A stretch of DNA of 23,542 bases from Clostridia bacterium (GTDB lineage: Bacteria > Bacillota_A > Clostridia > UMGS1883 > HGM11501): assembly GCA_017536285.1 (NCBI GenBank), contig JAFXHP010000007.1, forward strand, positions 1 to 23,542. Direction: 5' to 3'. Positions 7,777-15,229 of the stretch are shown in pieces (position 1 is the stretch's first letter; each line of letters opens with the position of its first letter). Below the pieces are notes generated by a model, which saw only the letters and a list, made by a program, of their open reading frames with translations, was not told the origin of the DNA and did no database searches. A program made the position numbers and the translations under genes.

Positions 7777-8508
7777 ATGAAAATTAAATTTTATGGAACA
7801 AGTCACGGCGGACCTGAAATGGGAAGAGAATGCCAATGTATTTTTGTTGATACTGAAAAAGGCGGATATTTCTTTGATATGGGGGTACTGGCTTCCCCTA
7901 AGCTTAAAAACGACGGTTATGATGTAAGCAGGGTAAAAGGAATATTCATAACCCATCTTGACCGTGACCATATAGCAGGGCTTCTTGATTTTATATTGAT
8001 TTCAACGATACGCCACAAGGATATGAATTTTACTGTTAATCTTCCTGAAAAAAGAGGATTCGATGCCATTAAAAGCTATATTGAGATTATGAATGAGCCT
8101 TTTGAGGAAGAAAGAATAAGATATAGTGTGTTTACGGAAGGTGAAATTTTTGACGACGGAAACTTAAAGGTTACGGCGGTTAAAACAGAGCATCTTGATG
8201 AGCCTAAAAAATCTTACGGATTTCTTGTTGAGGCAGAAGGTAAAAGAATTTACATAACCGGAGATATACATCATACATTGGAGGATTTTCCAAATATTGC
8301 AAAGGAAGCACTTGATGCACTTATTACAGAAGGTGCACATTTTGAGGTTGACGCACTTTTTGAAAAATTGGAAGAATGTCTTGCAGATAAAATTATGATT
8401 ATACACACAAACCGTCAGGCGGAAAAATATCCTGCCTTTGAAAAAGGAAAGAGCAGGATTAAGGGAGAGCTTATTTTGCCAATCGACGGCGACGAATTTA
8501 TTATATAA
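7777..8508 (+). CDS. MBL-fold metallo-hydrolase, second of a tandem pair
   Basis: A 243-residue paralogue of the preceding gene. Both begin MKIKFYGTSHG, both share FDMG, the DYDV/GYDV step, TEGEI, KSYGF, YITGD, FPNIA, EGAHF and KGELILP, and both end in DGDE. The metal motif H60-L-D-R-D-H65 again has Asp in place of the second His, so the change is ancestral to the pair and not a fresh mutation. It is 5 residues shorter, mainly by a gap after YITGDIHHT. AGGTG lies just before the ATG. Eleven bases separate it from htpG. It could be a nuclease, phosphodiesterase or lactonase; sequence alone cannot decide. Confidence 0.85.
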   Translation: MKIKFYGTSHGGPEMGRECQCIFVDTEKGGYFFDMGVLASPKLKNDGYDVSRVKGIFITHLDRDHIAGLLDFILISTIRHKDMNFTVNLPEKRGFDAIKSYIEIMNEPFEEERIRYSVFTEGEIFDDGNLKVTAVKTEHLDEPKKSYGFLVEAEGKRIYITGDIHHTLEDFPNIAKEALDALITEGAHFEVDALFEKLEECLADKIMIIHTNRQAEKYPAFEKGKSRIKGELILPIDGDEFII

Positions 8509-8519
8509 GGAGAATTATT

Positions 8520-10292
8520 ATGAAGGGCAATATTACAGTTCACACACAAAATATTTTTCCCGTTATCAAGAAATGGCTTTATTCCGATAAGGACATTTTC
8601 TTAAGAGAAATCGTATCAAACGGATGCGACGCCATAACAAAGCTTAAAAAGGTGAAGGACGCAGGTGCCGCACTTCCGACAGACGAGGAATACGAAGTTC
8701 ACGTTGTGGTTGATAAGCCGAATAAAACCATCACCGTTTCAGATAACGGTATCGGTATGACGGAAAACGAAATTGAGAAATACATCACTCAGGTGGCGTT
8801 TTCGGGAGCCGAAGACTTCCTTGCCAAGTACGAGGACAAGTCTCCTGAAAATCAGATAATCGGCCATTTCGGTCTTGGATTTTTCTCATCCTTTATGGTT
8901 TCCGACAACGTTGAAATCGAAAGCTTATCCTTCGCAGAAGGTGCAAAGAGCGCCCACTGGAGCTGTGACGGCGGTATAGAATATGAAATGACCGAAGGCA
9001 AGAGAGAAAAGCGCGGTACAGACATAATTCTTCACATCACCGAAGAGGATGAGGAATATTTATCTATTTCAAGAATAAGGGAAATCCTTGATAAGTACTG
9101 TGCGTTTTTGCCTGTTCCGATTTTCTGCTATCAGGCGGGAGAGGACAAGGGCACAATGATAAACGAAACCCTGCCTCTGTGGATGAAATCACCCGCACAG
9201 TGCACAGACGATGAATACAAGGCATTTTATCAGAAGCTTTTCCGTCGCTATGACGAGCCTTTATTCTGGATACACTTGAATACGGATTATCCCTTTAATT
9301 TAAAGGGTATCCTTTATTTCCCCGTGGTTGAGAAAACACCTAACCTTACTGGCGGACCTGTCAAGCTTTTCAACAATCAGGTTTTCGTTGCGGATAATAT
9401 AAAGGAAATTATCCCCGAATTTTTGCTGATGTTAAAGGGTGTAATTGACTGCCCCGATGTGCCCTTAAATGTATCAAGAAGCTTTTTACAGAATGACAGA
9501 ACGGTTAGTAAAATTGCAAACCACATCGTAAAGAAAATTGCCGACAAGCTTTCTTCGATGTTTAAGACAGAACGTGAAAACTATGAAAAATACTGGGAAG
9601 ATATTTCGGGCTTTATCAAGTTCGGATGTATGAGCGATCCGGTGTTCTATGACAAGATAAAGGATTGTCTTATATACAAAACCACTATGGGCAAGTATGT
9701 GACACTTTCCGAATATTTAGGCGAAGACAAGAAAGAAGTGTACTATGCTACAAGCGGTGACTATCAGAAACAGTATATCAATATGTTCAGTGACCAGGGA
9801 ATTGAAGTTATGCTGATGCCCGGCCTTATTGATGCCACCTTCGTTCAGTTTTTGGAGAGCAAAAACGAAGGTATAACCTTCAGAAGCATTGATTCGGTTA
9901 CTCCCGACAGCTTTAAGGCAGAAAGTGCAAAAGCGGATGCAGCAGCGGTTAAGAAGATTTTTGAAAAGGCACTTCCCGAAGGAACAGAAATTGATACTGC
10001 GGCACTTAAGGAAGAAGGTGTACCCGCTCTTTCCATGATTGATGAATATGCAAGAAGAATGCGTATGATGTCAGCGGCAATGGGCGGTATGGAATTCCCG
10101 GACAAGAAAAAGCTTATGATAAACTTAAATAACTCCATAATTGAAAAGCTTCCTTCCATGGATGAGGAAAAGGCAGAGCTTATGGCAAAGCACATCTATG
10201 ACCTTGCAAGAATGGAATCTGAGCCTCTTCCCGCTGAGGATTTGCAGGAATTTATAAGAAGAAGCATTGATATGCTGGGTAAGCTTTCGTAA
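8520..10292 (+). CDS. htpG: molecular chaperone HtpG (Hsp90)
   Basis: A 590-residue bacterial Hsp90, a little shorter than the E. coli protein of about 624. The GHKL ATPase domain shows E30 and N34 (FLREIVSNGCDA), DNGIGM (75-80) and the lid glycines GHFGLGF (115-121). The middle domain carries the DVPLNVSRSFLQ segment with its ATP-contacting Arg. The C-terminal dimerisation region is present but compact. The segment NGCDA replaces the more usual NASDA. AAGGAG lies 7 bases before the ATG. It is the last gene of the hflX operon and ends at a strong bidirectional terminator. Confidence 0.95.
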   Translation: MKGNITVHTQNIFPVIKKWLYSDKDIFLREIVSNGCDAITKLKKVKDAGAALPTDEEYEVHVVVDKPNKTITVSDNGIGMTENEIEKYITQVAFSGAEDFLAKYEDKSPENQIIGHFGLGFFSSFMVSDNVEIESLSFAEGAKSAHWSCDGGIEYEMTEGKREKRGTDIILHITEEDEEYLSISRIREILDKYCAFLPVPIFCYQAGEDKGTMINETLPLWMKSPAQCTDDEYKAFYQKLFRRYDEPLFWIHLNTDYPFNLKGILYFPVVEKTPNLTGGPVKLFNNQVFVADNIKEIIPEFLLMLKGVIDCPDVPLNVSRSFLQNDRTVSKIANHIVKKIADKLSSMFKTERENYEKYWEDISGFIKFGCMSDPVFYDKIKDCLIYKTTMGKYVTLSEYLGEDKKEVYYATSGDYQKQYINMFSDQGIEVMLMPGLIDATFVQFLESKNEGITFRSIDSVTPDSFKAESAKADAAAVKKIFEKALPEGTEIDTAALKEEGVPALSMIDEYARRMRMMSAAMGGMEFPDKKKLMINLNNSIIEKLPSMDEEKAELMAKHIYDLARMESEPLPAEDLQEFIRRSIDMLGKLS

Positions 10293-10294
10293 AT

Positions 10295-10323
10295 AAAAAA
10301 GTCAGGCATTGCCTGACTTTTTT
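10295..10323. terminator. bidirectional terminator between htpG and ispE
   Basis: GTCAGGC / GCCTGAC with an ATT loop, flanked by six As on one side and seven Ts on the other. It serves htpG on the plus strand and ispE on the minus strand, whose stop codon is inside the tail. Confidence 0.93.
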
Positions 10324-11173
10324 ATATAACTCGTGTACAAACTGCATATATGTTTTCTGAATTTAGCTTTTCACAAAGGGCTTTGCAATAGCTTGAATTA
10401 TCGAAAAGACCGTAGATGCAAGAACCGCTTCCGCTCATTAAAGATCCTATTGCTCCTTCTGCTATAAGGCGTTCTTTAAATCTGAGTATGGCAGGTCTTA
10501 ATGTTCCGGCGGGCTTTTCAAATGCGTTATAAAGGGAAGAAGCCGCTTCGGAAACTGAATTGTTTTTAAGTGCGGCTATCATTGCTTTGGGAGAAGGGTG
10601 TATATTGTCACCTTCGTTATCGTAACGCTCGTACATCATTTTGGTGTTAAGTGAAAATCTGGGATTTATAATTGCGGCATAACAACATGAAAAGGTGGGA
10701 AGAGGAGTCATGATTTCTCCTATACCTTCGCAGAGAGCCGCCCCTTTTTTTATACAAAAGGGAATATCCGCACTCAATGTCGCCCCGATATTTATAAGTT
10801 CTTCTTCGGAGAATGGTTTGCCGAAAATATAGTTAAGGCCTGAAAGTACGGCTGCACCGTCGGTACTGGAACCTCCGAGACCTCCGCCTATAGGGATTCG
10901 TTTGGTTATATGAATTGTAACTCCCTGATCTGTTTTTATTTCCGACAGAAATTTGACGGCTGCAATATATGCAATGTTTCTTTCGTCCGTTGGAATATAA
11001 GGATTGGAGGAGGTTATTAAAATTTTTCTTTCCTTATTAAAAGATAAATCAAGACTGTCGTGTAAATCCACCGAATGCATAACTGAGGCTATGTTGTGAT
11101 AGCCGTCATTGCGTTTGCCGGTAATATCGAGAAAAAGATTTATTTTGGCATTGGCCGAAACAGTGATGTTCAA
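10322..11173 (-). CDS. ispE: 4-diphosphocytidyl-2-C-methyl-D-erythritol kinase
   Basis: A 283-residue GHMP kinase that phosphorylates CDP-methylerythritol in the MEP isoprenoid pathway. The N-terminal segment SANAKINLFLDI carries the catalytic Lys (K10). The glycine-rich ATP loop PIGGGLGGSSTDGAA lies at about residues 94-108, SADIPF provides the catalytic Asp near residue 135, and a C-terminal GSGSCIYG completes the GHMP fold. The start is TTG at 11171-11173, supported by AAGGGGG 7 bases upstream and by alignment with typical IspE starts. It follows spoIVA but has its own promoter, so it need not depend on sporulation transcription. Confidence 0.94.
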   Translation of the reverse strand: MNITVSANAKINLFLDITGKRNDGYHNIASVMHSVDLHDSLDLSFNKERKILITSSNPYIPTDERNIAYIAAVKFLSEIKTDQGVTIHITKRIPIGGGLGGSSTDGAAVLSGLNYIFGKPFSEEELINIGATLSADIPFCIKKGAALCEGIGEIMTPLPTFSCCYAAIINPRFSLNTKMMYERYDNEGDNIHPSPKAMIAALKNNSVSEAASSLYNAFEKPAGTLRPAILRFKERLIAEGAIGSLMSGSGSCIYGLFDNSSYCKALCEKLNSENIYAVCTRVI

Positions 11174-11183
11174 AATAATGCCC

Positions 11184-11218
11184 CCTTGCGGTATTTATAC
11201 AATAAGAATACCACAAGG
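11184..11218. repeat. imperfect inverted repeat over the ispE promoter/start region
   Basis: Twelve-base arms at 11184-11195 and 11207-11218, separated by 11 bases. Read on the minus strand they are CCTTGTGGTATT and AATACCGCAAGG: 11 Watson-Crick pairs plus one T/G position. One arm covers most of the predicted -10 of ispE and the other reaches its ribosome binding site. It could be an operator, or an RNA hairpin in read-through transcripts from spoIVA. Confidence 0.55.
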
Positions 11219-11233
11219 AGGTGAGAAAGTCAA
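11205..11233 (-). promoter_or_regulatory. predicted sigma-A promoter for ispE
   Basis: On the minus strand TTGACT (11228-11233) and TATTCT (11205-11210) are 17 bases apart, with TGG before the -10 as an extended element. The -35 lies just outside the spoIVA stop codon. Predicted start is near 11198, about 25 bases before the TTG start of ispE. Confidence 0.65.
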
Positions 11234-11236
11234 ATA

Positions 11237-12709
11237 TTAAAGTATTATACAGATAAGTCCTCCGGAACCTTCGTTTATTATACGCTCCAAGGTTTCTCTT
11301 ATCTTATCACGGGCATCGTCCGGCATTCTTGAAAGCTTATTGTTAAGCTCTTCTGTCACGAGTTCGTGCAAACTTTTACCGAAAAGCTTTGATTCCCAAA
11401 GCTTTATGGGATCGGATTCGAATTCTTCCAAAAGGTAGTGGACAAGCTCTTCCGATTCTCTTTCTGTTCCTACAATGGGGGAAAGCTCCGTCTTTATATC
11501 GGCACGCATCATATGTATGGAAGGTGCACTGGCACATAGGCGGACACCGTATTTGCCTCCTTGGCGGATAATTTCGGGTTCTTCCAAAGAAAGTTCATCC
11601 GGAGCAGGACTTACTATGCCATATCCGGTTTCCTTTACTTTGCAAAGGGCATATTTGATTCTGGAATATTCTTTTTCCATTGAAGATAAGTTAATTAAAA
11701 GACGAAGAAGCTTTTCTTCGCTGTCGATGTCAAAACCTGTTGTATCCTTTATTATGCCATAGAAAAGAGTGTCGTCTACCGAGGTTTTTATGTTGACAGA
11801 GCCACTACCTAAATCTATTCTGTCTGCAAAAGCATCTGTTATGAAATCCTCCCCGGAAAGTGCATCTGTAAGCAAGGAAATCTGTCTGATTTTTTGAATG
11901 CCGTAAACAGTTTCACGGATTTTGGCATATATTCTTTTCTTCAAGCTGTGCTCCATTGGAAGAGCGTCTATCCATGAAGGAACATCAATCCCTATTTCAG
12001 TTACGGGAAATTCATAAAGTACGGCTTCGAGAATCGAGTTTATATCTTTTTCGGTCATTTCGGCACAGTTTATTCTTTTTACGGGGATGTCATGCTTTCT
12101 GCATATTTCATCTGCGGCATTTTTGGCGTCATCGCTTTCAGGATTAACGGAGTTAAGTAAAACGATAAACGGCTTTCCTATGGCTTTTAATTCTTCTATT
12201 ACTCTTCCTTCTGCCTCAACGTAATCCTCTCTGGGAATTCCTGTTATGCTGCCGTCGGTAGTTATCACAAGGCCTATGGTGGAATGTTCGTTTATTACTT
12301 TTTTAGTTCCGTATTCTGCAGCTTCGTTAAACGGAATTGCTTCTTTTGACCAGGGAGTCTTTACCATGCGTGGAGCGTTTTCTTCCATATATCCTATGGA
12401 ACCCGGAACTATGTATCCTACACAGTCGATTAAACGGACGTTGAAAAATGAATTGTTATCAAGTGTGATTTTCACAGCTTCGTTGGGTATGAATTTGGGT
12501 TCGGTTGTCATAATGGTACGGCCTTCTGCACTCTGGGGCATTTCATCTGAGGCACGCTCTTTTTTATATGGATTATCAATTTTCGGCAGAACGAAATAAT
12601 CCATAAATTTCTTTATAAATGTGGATTTGCCGGTGCGTACCGGGCCGACAATGCCGAGATAGATATCACCTTGTGTACGCAAGGCAATATCGGAATAAAT
12701 GTTTTCCAA
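11237..12709 (-). CDS. spoIVA: stage IV sporulation protein A
   Basis: A 490-residue ATPase that polymerises on the forespore outer membrane to form the basement layer of the spore coat. Walker A is GPVRTGKST (22-30) and Walker B is LIDCVG (94-98). Conserved SpoIVA stretches such as GRTIMTTEPKF, EHSTIGLVITTDG and the C-terminal LERIINEGSGGL are all present, so the gene is intact. I place the start at the TTG at 12707-12709, giving MENIYSDIALRTQGD. AAAGGA then lies 9 bases upstream. The ATG at 12716-12718 touches the binding site with no spacer, making it an unlikely start. A candidate sigma-E promoter lies upstream. Confidence 0.96.
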   Translation of the reverse strand: MENIYSDIALRTQGDIYLGIVGPVRTGKSTFIKKFMDYFVLPKIDNPYKKERASDEMPQSAEGRTIMTTEPKFIPNEAVKITLDNNSFFNVRLIDCVGYIVPGSIGYMEENAPRMVKTPWSKEAIPFNEAAEYGTKKVINEHSTIGLVITTDGSITGIPREDYVEAEGRVIEELKAIGKPFIVLLNSVNPESDDAKNAADEICRKHDIPVKRINCAEMTEKDINSILEAVLYEFPVTEIGIDVPSWIDALPMEHSLKKRIYAKIRETVYGIQKIRQISLLTDALSGEDFITDAFADRIDLGSGSVNIKTSVDDTLFYGIIKDTTGFDIDSEEKLLRLLINLSSMEKEYSRIKYALCKVKETGYGIVSPAPDELSLEEPEIIRQGGKYGVRLCASAPSIHMMRADIKTELSPIVGTERESEELVHYLLEEFESDPIKLWESKLFGKSLHELVTEELNNKLSRMPDDARDKIRETLERIINEGSGGLICIIL

Positions 12710-12718
12710 AAAAATCAT

Positions 12719-12726
12719 TCCTTTCC
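12719..12726 (-). promoter_or_regulatory. ribosome binding site deciding the spoIVA start
   Basis: GGAAAGGA on the minus strand is directly adjacent to an ATG but 9 bases from an in-frame TTG. The same GAAAGGAATGATTTT string precedes the thuA-like ATG (21558-21560) at a normal distance, which supports TTG as the true spoIVA start. Confidence 0.7.
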
Positions 12727-12772
12727 AAAGGCATAAAAACGCTCTGCCTTCTTAAAAACTGTAGTTTGTACA

Positions 12773-12801
12773 TACCTATGCAGAGGGGAGACGGAATATG
12801 C
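12773..12801 (-). promoter_or_regulatory. candidate sigma-E promoter for spoIVA
   Basis: On the minus strand GCATATT (12795-12801) matches the sigma-E -35 consensus KMATATT in full. Fourteen bases later CATAGGTA (12773-12780) keeps the CATA core of the -10 CATACAHT but differs in three later positions. Sigma-E control of spoIVA is established in B. subtilis. The predicted leader is about 55 bases. Confidence 0.55.
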
Positions 12802-12857
12802 ACAAAAATCCAAGTCTTACAGATTGTCTTATATTTGTCAAAACAGGTAAATTTATA

Positions 12858-12886
12858 TTGACAAAAGTCCTTTATCATGGTAATAT
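12858..12886 (+). promoter_or_regulatory. strong sigma-A promoter of the liv operon
   Basis: TTGACA at 12858-12863, a 17-base spacer and TAATAT at 12881-12886, with TG at 12878-12879 as extended -10. Predicted start is near 12893, which leaves a leader of about 118 bases before livJ. Confidence 0.88.
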
Positions 12887-12895
12887 AACAAAGTA

Positions 12896-12987
12896 ATGTG
12901 TGCATAAACACTACATTAGTCCACCAGCCGTGGACAGTAAGAGGGGAATGTATGCACACATGAAACAAAAAGAATGCGAAAGCATTT
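12896..12987 (+). promoter_or_regulatory. structured 5' leader of livJ
   Basis: An 11-bp perfect stem pairs 12896-12906 with 12951-12961 (ATGTGTGCAT against ATGCACACAT plus one A-T). It encloses a 7-base bulge, a 4-bp CATT/AATG helix, and a 6-bp hairpin GTCCAC-CAGCC-GTGGAC (12919-12935). A separate short hairpin AATGC-GAAA-GCATT with a GNRA tetraloop lies at 12973-12986, just before GGAGG (12998-13002). The structure starts within about 3 bases of the predicted transcript 5' end. I do not recognise a known riboswitch; a 5' mRNA stabiliser or a ligand/protein-responsive leader are both possible. Confidence 0.6.
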
Positions 12988-13010
12988 AGAAAATATTGGA
13001 GGTATTCAGT

Positions 13011-14192
13011 ATGAAAAAGGTATTGGCACTTATTTTATCTTGCCTCATGATTTGTATGTTATTTACAGCATGCGGCGAAACACAGGTTGAAGAAACCGGC
13101 GAAAAGGTTATTAAGCTCGGCGTATTCGAACCCGCAACAGGTGACTCTGCTTCCGGCGGTAAAAAGGAAATGCTCGGTGTGCAGTATGCTCACTCTCAGA
13201 CACCCACAATTGACATCGCAGGCGAGACCTACAAGATTGAACTTGTTTACGGTGACAACGGTTCCGATGCATCCAAGGCTCCCACAGCAGCTTCTCAGCT
13301 TGTAAGCGAAGGCGTTGCTATGGTTCTCGGTTCTTACGGCTCCGGCGTATCTATGGCTGCAGGCCCCATCTTCGGTGATGCAGGTATGGCTGCTCTCGGT
13401 ATCACATGCACAAACCCCAACGTAACAGCAGGTAACGACTATTACTACAGAATTTGCTTCCTTGATCCCTTCCAGGGTAGCGTTCTTGCAAACTTCGCAG
13501 TTGACAAGTTTGCAGCTAAGAAGGCTTATCTCTTAGGTGAACAGGGTAACGAATATGACCAGGGTCTTATCGCATTCTTCAAGCAGGCTTTCGAAGCTGC
13601 AGGCGGCGAAGTTATCTCTGACTCTTTCCCCAAGGACAATTCTGACTTCACTTCTTACTTAAACAAGGCTAAAAACGAAGGCGCAGAAGTTATCTTTACT
13701 CCTGTTTCCATCGCATATGCTACACAGATCGTAAGCCAGGCTGCAAAGCTCGGTATCGAAATTCCTTTCCTTGGTTCCGATACACTTGACGATAACAAGG
13801 TATTAGAAGCTGCTAAGGATACAAACATCCAGCTTTACGTTTCCACCTTCTATCAGGAAGGCGGTTCTCCTGAGTTTGACGCAGGTATCAAAGAATACAT
13901 CAACACCAACGCTGATGCAAAAACTGCTAACGGTGGTGACGACACAATCTCTGCTGTAACAGCAATGGGTTATGACGCTTACTACGTAGCTCTCGAAGCA
14001 ATCAAGGCTGCTGATTCTGCAGATCCTGCTGCAATCAAGGCTGCTCTTGGTGCTGTTACATATGACGGTGTATCCGGTGCAATCGCATTTGACGAAATCG
14101 GCGATGCAAAGCGTGACACAGCTTATATTAAGACTGCTGACACCGCTAACGGTGCATGGGTACTTGAAACTGTTCAGACTGTAGCTGAATAA
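13011..14192 (+). CDS. livJ: branched-chain amino acid ABC transporter substrate-binding lipoprotein
   Basis: A 393-residue periplasmic-binding-protein type I domain of the LivJ/LivK family. The signal peptide ends in a lipobox FTAC with the lipidated Cys at residue 21, so the protein is tethered outside the membrane. Body motifs include KLGVFEPATG near the mature N-terminus, VLGSYGSG, and PKDNSDFTSYL in the hinge/binding region. GGAGG (12998-13002) lies 8 bases before the ATG. Codons such as ATC, TTC, AAC and GGT are more frequent than in neighbouring genes, consistent with high expression. It is first in the operon; the substrate could be Leu/Ile/Val or a related amino acid or amide. Confidence 0.92.
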   Translation: MKKVLALILSCLMICMLFTACGETQVEETGEKVIKLGVFEPATGDSASGGKKEMLGVQYAHSQTPTIDIAGETYKIELVYGDNGSDASKAPTAASQLVSEGVAMVLGSYGSGVSMAAGPIFGDAGMAALGITCTNPNVTAGNDYYYRICFLDPFQGSVLANFAVDKFAAKKAYLLGEQGNEYDQGLIAFFKQAFEAAGGEVISDSFPKDNSDFTSYLNKAKNEGAEVIFTPVSIAYATQIVSQAAKLGIEIPFLGSDTLDDNKVLEAAKDTNIQLYVSTFYQEGGSPEFDAGIKEYINTNADAKTANGGDDTISAVTAMGYDAYYVALEAIKAADSADPAAIKAALGAVTYDGVSGAIAFDEIGDAKRDTAYIKTADTANGAWVLETVQTVAE

Positions 14193-14205
14193 TTTGAAAA
14201 TCAAT

Positions 14206-14248
14206 AAAGCCGGCGGGGGATTTTTACCCCCGCCATACGGCTTTTTTT
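14206..14248 (+). terminator. terminator-like hairpin after livJ (likely attenuating)
   Basis: GCGGGGG / CCCCCGC stem (14213-14219 with 14227-14233) within an outer AAAGCCG / CGGCTTT pairing, a CATA bulge, then seven Ts. It stands inside the operon, so partial termination would give more livJ than livHMGF mRNA. Confidence 0.8.
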
Positions 14249-14250
14249 GG

Positions 14251-14300
14251 AAGGCCGCGTCAAAAGCGGTTTTTTAAGAAAACGTTTTTGAGACGGCCTT
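14251..14300 (+). repeat. long imperfect hairpin between livJ and livH
   Basis: AAGGCCG at 14251-14257 pairs with CGGCCTT at 14294-14300. Further pairing of GTC with GAC and of A-rich with T-rich inner stretches follows, with small bulges. It sits between the livJ terminator and the livH ribosome binding site and could stabilise the processed downstream mRNA or be a second attenuator. Confidence 0.5.
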
Positions 14301-14332
14301 TGCTGTCTATCTTAACTTAAGGAGGAAATTTC

Positions 14333-15217
14333 GTGGAATTTGCGATATCTACACTGTTATCCGGTATTTCCGTGGGCGGACAGTATGCACTGATTGCTAT
14401 CGGATATACAATGGTATACGGTATTTTAAGACTTATAAATTTTGCACACGGAGACGTGTTTATGGTTTCGGGACTTGTTATGATTTTCCTGACCGCAAGT
14501 ATGCCATGGTACGTGGCTACTCCCATTGTATTGGCAATGATTATCGTTTTGGGTTTTGTGATTGAGCGTGCAGCTTATAAACCTTTAAGAACTGCACCCA
14601 GAATGTCGGTTATGATTTCTGCCATCGGTGTAAGCTATCTTATTCAGAACGTTGCTACATATGTAACAGGCGGTCAGCCCATGAACTATCCCACAATCCC
14701 CGGTCTTTCTAAAATGGTTACTATCGGGGGAGCAAGCACAAGCATGGTAACGGTTATAACACCTTTCCTTGTTCTTTTACTTGTAATCGGCCTTGTGCTT
14801 TTAATTAATCATACAAAGGTTGGTATGGCGATGCGTGCCATGGCGAAAGACTTTGGAACCAGCCAGCTTATGGGTATTAAGATTAACAATGTAATATCCA
14901 TGACTTTTGTAATAGGTTCTTTCCTTGCTGCGGTAGGTTCTTTCCTTTACTTCAGTAACTATACCTACATAACACCCACAGCGGGAGCAATGCCAGGTCT
15001 TAAGGCCTTCGTTGCTGCAGTATTCGGCGGCATCGGCTCCATCCCGGGTGCGGTAATAGGTGCGTTTATTATCGGCATCTGCGAAAATATCATAAAGGTA
15101 CTTCCCTTTGAAGGTGCAACAAACTTCGTTGATGCATTTACATTTGCACTTCTCATCATCATTCTTATAGCTAAGCCTACAGGTTTGTTCGGTGAAAAGG
15201 CAACAGATAAAGTGTGA
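14333..15217 (+). CDS. livH: branched-chain amino acid ABC transporter permease LivH
   Basis: A 294-residue integral membrane permease with about eight hydrophobic segments. The family signature RLINFAHGDVFM lies near residues 35-46. The cytoplasmic coupling segment MAMRAMAKDFGTSQLMGI and the GGIGSIPGAVIGA segment near residue 232 are also present. The start is GTG with AAGGAGG (14319-14325) 7 bases upstream. It pairs with LivM to form the membrane channel. It is separated from livJ by 140 bases of hairpin-rich sequence, whereas livH, livM, livG and livF are tightly packed. Confidence 0.94.
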   Translation: MEFAISTLLSGISVGGQYALIAIGYTMVYGILRLINFAHGDVFMVSGLVMIFLTASMPWYVATPIVLAMIIVLGFVIERAAYKPLRTAPRMSVMISAIGVSYLIQNVATYVTGGQPMNYPTIPGLSKMVTIGGASTSMVTVITPFLVLLLVIGLVLLINHTKVGMAMRAMAKDFGTSQLMGIKINNVISMTFVIGSFLAAVGSFLYFSNYTYITPTAGAMPGLKAFVAAVFGGIGSIPGAVIGAFIIGICENIIKVLPFEGATNFVDAFTFALLIIILIAKPTGLFGEKATDKV

Positions 15218-15229
15218 GGAGGCGGCAAC

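Noticed and set aside
11214..11260. Plus-strand AAGGAGGTGA that looks like a perfect ribosome binding site
   Set aside because: It is followed only by a short reading frame of about 11 codons and lies antisense to the spoIVA-ispE junction.
12898..12963. A 21-codon leader peptide (GTG to TGA) spanning the livJ leader stem
   Set aside because: It has no ribosome binding site, would begin within about 5 bases of the transcript end, and has no run of Leu/Ile/Val codons. The reading is probably chance within the inverted repeat.
12666..12968. 100-codon minus-strand reading frame upstream of spoIVA
   Set aside because: It overlaps both divergent promoters and the livJ leader structure, with no recognisable protein features.
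12893..13010. ykkC-type (ppGpp or guanidine) riboswitch before livJ
   Set aside because: I could not find the conserved ykkC core sequences; the fold is built from different helices.
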